Origin: Corynebacterium sp. CNJ-954
Lineage (GTDB): Bacteria; Actinomycetota; Actinomycetes; Mycobacteriales; Mycobacteriaceae
Length of the DNA: 64,000 bases
NCBI RefSeq assembly: GCF_001942345.1
Contig: NZ_MKKI01000042.1
Location: 62,001-126,000, forward strand
Direction: 5' to 3'
The notes beneath the pieces are model-generated. The model was not told the origin of the DNA and ran no database searches. It saw only the letters and a program-made list of their open reading frames with translations. The position numbers were made by a program, and so were the translations under genes. Below are positions 62,141 to 64,000 of the stretch, piece by piece (the first letter of the stretch is position 1; each line of letters begins with the position of its first letter).

Positions 62141-62740
62141 GTGACCGACGACCACCAGATCAGCGTATGCACCCTTCCGGTGCAGGACTATGTCCGCCGC
62201 ATTGACCAGCTTGTCGACATCCACCTGCGGGCGATGTCGTACCCGCCGGAGACCTTCCACCAGCGTCGACAACTCTGGTTGGCCAATGCCCGGAAACCAG
62301 GGTTCAGCTGTGTGGTCGCACTGATCCACCCGTCCCGGTCGCTACCCGACACCGGAAGCTCAGCACACCGTGCGGTCGGGGTGGCCTACGGTTTCCCGGG
62401 TGACTGCTCCAGCTGGTGGTACAGGGAAGTGCACCGCGGGCTGATCTCCGCCGGTCACACGTCCGAGGAGGCCGACGCCCTGCTCGCGGACTACGACGAG
62501 ATCTCCGAAGTCCATGTGCATCCCGACTACCAGGGACGAGGAATCGGCCGGAGAATGCTCACCACGCTTCTTCCCCATCTCCACCGACCGGTCTCCCTGC
62601 TCTCCACCCCGGAAGTCGCCGACGAAGCCAATGCCGCATGGTCCCTCTACCGTGACACCGGCTTCCGGGATGTCCTGCGGGGATTCCGGTTCGGCTCCGA
62701 CCCTCGGCCGTTCGGGGTCCTCGCTCTCACCCGCACCTGA
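62141..62740 (+). CDS. GNAT family N-acetyltransferase
   Basis: The 199-residue protein has the acetyl-CoA signature HVHPDYQGRGIGRRMLTTLL (Q/RxxGxG/A) and AAWSLYRDTGFRDVLRGFRF. The substrate is unknown. GTG at 62141 is chosen with GGAGAG directly upstream; CACAAT (62129-62134) is a possible -10. The convergent metF ends nine bases away. Confidence 0.88.
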   Translation: MTDDHQISVCTLPVQDYVRRIDQLVDIHLRAMSYPPETFHQRRQLWLANARKPGFSCVVALIHPSRSLPDTGSSAHRAVGVAYGFPGDCSSWWYREVHRGLISAGHTSEEADALLADYDEISEVHVHPDYQGRGIGRRMLTTLLPHLHRPVSLLSTPEVADEANAAWSLYRDTGFRDVLRGFRFGSDPRPFGVLALTRT

Positions 62741-62749
62741 CGGGGCGCG

Positions 62750-63739
62750 TCACCGTACCATGTCCTGGCCCAGCTCAGGACCCCATGCCGGCGCCATCCC
62801 CAGGTTATGGAGCACCTCCTGGGTTGCGCGGACGTTGTTCATCGTCATGAAGTGCAGGTCGGGTGCCCCCTCAGCGATGAGTCGCTCCGCCATCCTCGAC
62901 GTGACCTCGATACCTGCCTCACGGATCCCCGCGGCGTTCTTCACCTCATCACCGGCAGCGGCACGGGTCAGCAGATCATCGAGCTCCTTCGGCAACGAGG
63001 CACCGGACAGCTCCAACTGCCGACGTACCGACTTCAACGAGGTGATCGGCATCAGACCGGGAATGATCGGTTTCGCACCATGCACCGGGTCCGCAGCCGC
63101 CAACCGATCCCGCAACCGGAGGTAGTGGTCGACGTCGAAGAACATCTGGGTAATGGAGTAGCTGGCCCCCGCCCGCAGTTTCTGCAGCGTATAACGGGTG
63201 TCATCCTCCAGACTCCCCGCGCGGTAGTGCCCTTCGGGGAAAGACGCGATACCGATGTCGAAGTCGGCGCATTCGGGTATGGACCGTACAAGCTCGATCA
63301 ACTCGTGGGCGAAGTTGAGCCCCCCGTCGACCGGCGTCCAGTCCCCCATCGGGTCGCCCGGAGGGTCGCCCCGTAAGGCCAACAGGTTCGTCAGTCCCAG
63401 TGAGGCGAACTCGCGCAGAATGTCGCGGAGCTCCTCCTCCCGGTGGTCGACCAGGGTGAGGTGAAGCAACGTCGTCAACGGTTTGACCGCCAACCGGGAC
63501 GCCACCCGCTCCGTGCGCTCCCTGCTCGACCCCCCGGCACCGTACGTCACCGACACGAAACTGGCGCCGAGGTCGTGAAATGCCTCCGCTGCGGACCAGA
63601 GACGCTGCTCTGCAGCGTCGTTGCGCGGGGGCATGAACTCCACCGAAAACGGGACGCGTCCAGGCGTACCCCACTTGAGGGTGTCTGCGACGGCGACCTG
63701 CAGGCTCGCCGGGGCGGGGCGGTGAGTTTCATTGACCAT
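62750..63739 (-). CDS. metF: 5,10-methylenetetrahydrofolate reductase
   Basis: MetF (329 residues) makes 5-methyl-THF for methionine synthesis, with FAD. Barrel motifs: VPFSVEFMPPRND, FVSVTYGAGGSSRERTERVA, LLHLTLVDHREEELRDIL, LLALRGDPPGDP, FDIGIASFPEGHY, SITQMFFDVDHYLR and IIPGLMPITS. Start at 63737-63739 is preceded by TAGGAT a few bases upstream, suggesting a leaderless message. It is divergent from the polyprenyl synthase gene. Confidence 0.96.
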   Translation of the reverse strand: MVNETHRPAPASLQVAVADTLKWGTPGRVPFSVEFMPPRNDAAEQRLWSAAEAFHDLGASFVSVTYGAGGSSRERTERVASRLAVKPLTTLLHLTLVDHREEELRDILREFASLGLTNLLALRGDPPGDPMGDWTPVDGGLNFAHELIELVRSIPECADFDIGIASFPEGHYRAGSLEDDTRYTLQKLRAGASYSITQMFFDVDHYLRLRDRLAAADPVHGAKPIIPGLMPITSLKSVRRQLELSGASLPKELDDLLTRAAAGDEVKNAAGIREAGIEVTSRMAERLIAEGAPDLHFMTMNNVRATQEVLHNLGMAPAWGPELGQDMVR

Positions 63740-63868
63740 AGGGCCCCATCCTAGAAGACCCTCCCCCGCCTCCGGCAGGTCGAGGTCTGCTTTCCCCACC
63801 ACGGTCCCTACTATTGGGTGGAACCGGACGCGAATGCGCTCCCCCACCTAGTTACGGAGGACCCACCG

Positions 63869-64000
63869 ATGGCCGACGCCGCCCCGACGAAGACCTGGCA
63901 CGTCGACGCGCCGCTGACCGACGTCCCCCCTGTCGTCGACGACACCCTCGCGGAGTTCCTGGCTGCCAGGCACGCGGAGTTCGACGGCATCGACCCCGTC
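63869..64000 (+). CDS. idsA: Polyprenyl synthetase, amino-terminal fragment
   Basis: The window holds 44 codons: MADAAPTKTWHVDAPLTDVP and then VVDDTLAEFLAARHAEFDGI. This matches the start of short-chain polyprenyl diphosphate synthases next to metF in corynebacteria (IdsA type, geranylgeranyl or farnesyl diphosphate). The catalytic DDxxD motifs are beyond the edge, so the call rests on position and the amino end. GGAGG lies eight bases before the ATG. Confidence 0.75.
   Translation, partial: MADAAPTKTWHVDAPLTDVPPVVDDTLAEFLAARHAEFDGIDPV

Overview
The window is high-GC actinobacterial chromosome, and gene content and order point to a Corynebacterium-like member of the Mycobacteriales. Supporting signs are the dcw cluster mraZ-rsmH-ftsL-ftsI-murE-murF-mraY-murD-ftsW-murG-murC-ftsQ-ftsZ followed by pgeF-sepF-yggT-wag31, metF back to back with a polyprenyl synthase gene, a RelS-type small alarmone synthetase between the his operon and dnaE, and an ileS gene with an actinobacterial T-box leader. 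The species cannot be named from the sequence alone. The trp genes lie directly downstream of the his genes and HisA keeps PriA residues, which is the mycobacterial arrangement and not that of C. glutamicum.

Layout. (1) 1-10419, minus strand: one tightly overlapped operon hisD-hisC-hisB-MFS-hisH-priA-impA-hisF-hisI-trpE-Trp membrane protein-trpC (cut by the window edge), with a palindromic operator candidate in front of hisD. (2) 10509-17687: a helical-repeat protein, two membrane/lipoprotein genes, a TetR regulator, a BRCT protein, RelS, an S4 RNA-binding protein, a small membrane protein and YigZ. (3) 17666-21229: dnaE. (4) 21286-24008: an accessory patch, partly AT-richer, with a DnaB-like ATPase domain protein, an unrecognised HhH-like protein, a decayed ATPase and a secreted protein. 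(5) 24124-26584: nadC-nadA, sharing a palindromic divergent promoter with a PLP-enzyme/sugar-lactone oxidase pair (26647-29123). (6) 29120-37399: RarD-type transporter, membrane-anchored protein, RluA-type pseudouridine synthase, lspA, two lipoproteins, asparaginase, dinB and an HNH protein with a LexA-type box upstream. (7) 37519-40950: ileS with its T-box leader. (8) 41010-60561: the division and cell-wall (dcw) cluster. (9) 61016-64000: DUF3040 protein, HEPN-type protein and GNAT acetyltransferase flanking a second LexA-type box, metF, and the start of a polyprenyl synthase gene.

How the genes work together. The first block makes histidine and feeds into tryptophan synthesis; a PriA enzyme would serve both pathways. 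The dcw block makes UDP-MurNAc-pentapeptide (murC, D, E, F), lipid I and II (mraY, murG), polymerises and cross-links septal wall (ftsW, ftsI), assembles the ring (ftsZ, sepF, ftsQ, ftsL) and directs polar growth (wag31). Two LexA-type boxes tie dinB/HNH and the HEPN/GNAT pair to the DNA-damage response.

Data quality. Nine apparent single-base frameshifts were found. Three hit genes that cannot be dispensable (ftsW, murF, wag31), so most are better read as assembly indels than as pseudogenes. In every case the protein continues in the next frame with good family character. Frameshifted genes are annotated as whole genes with the shift position given.
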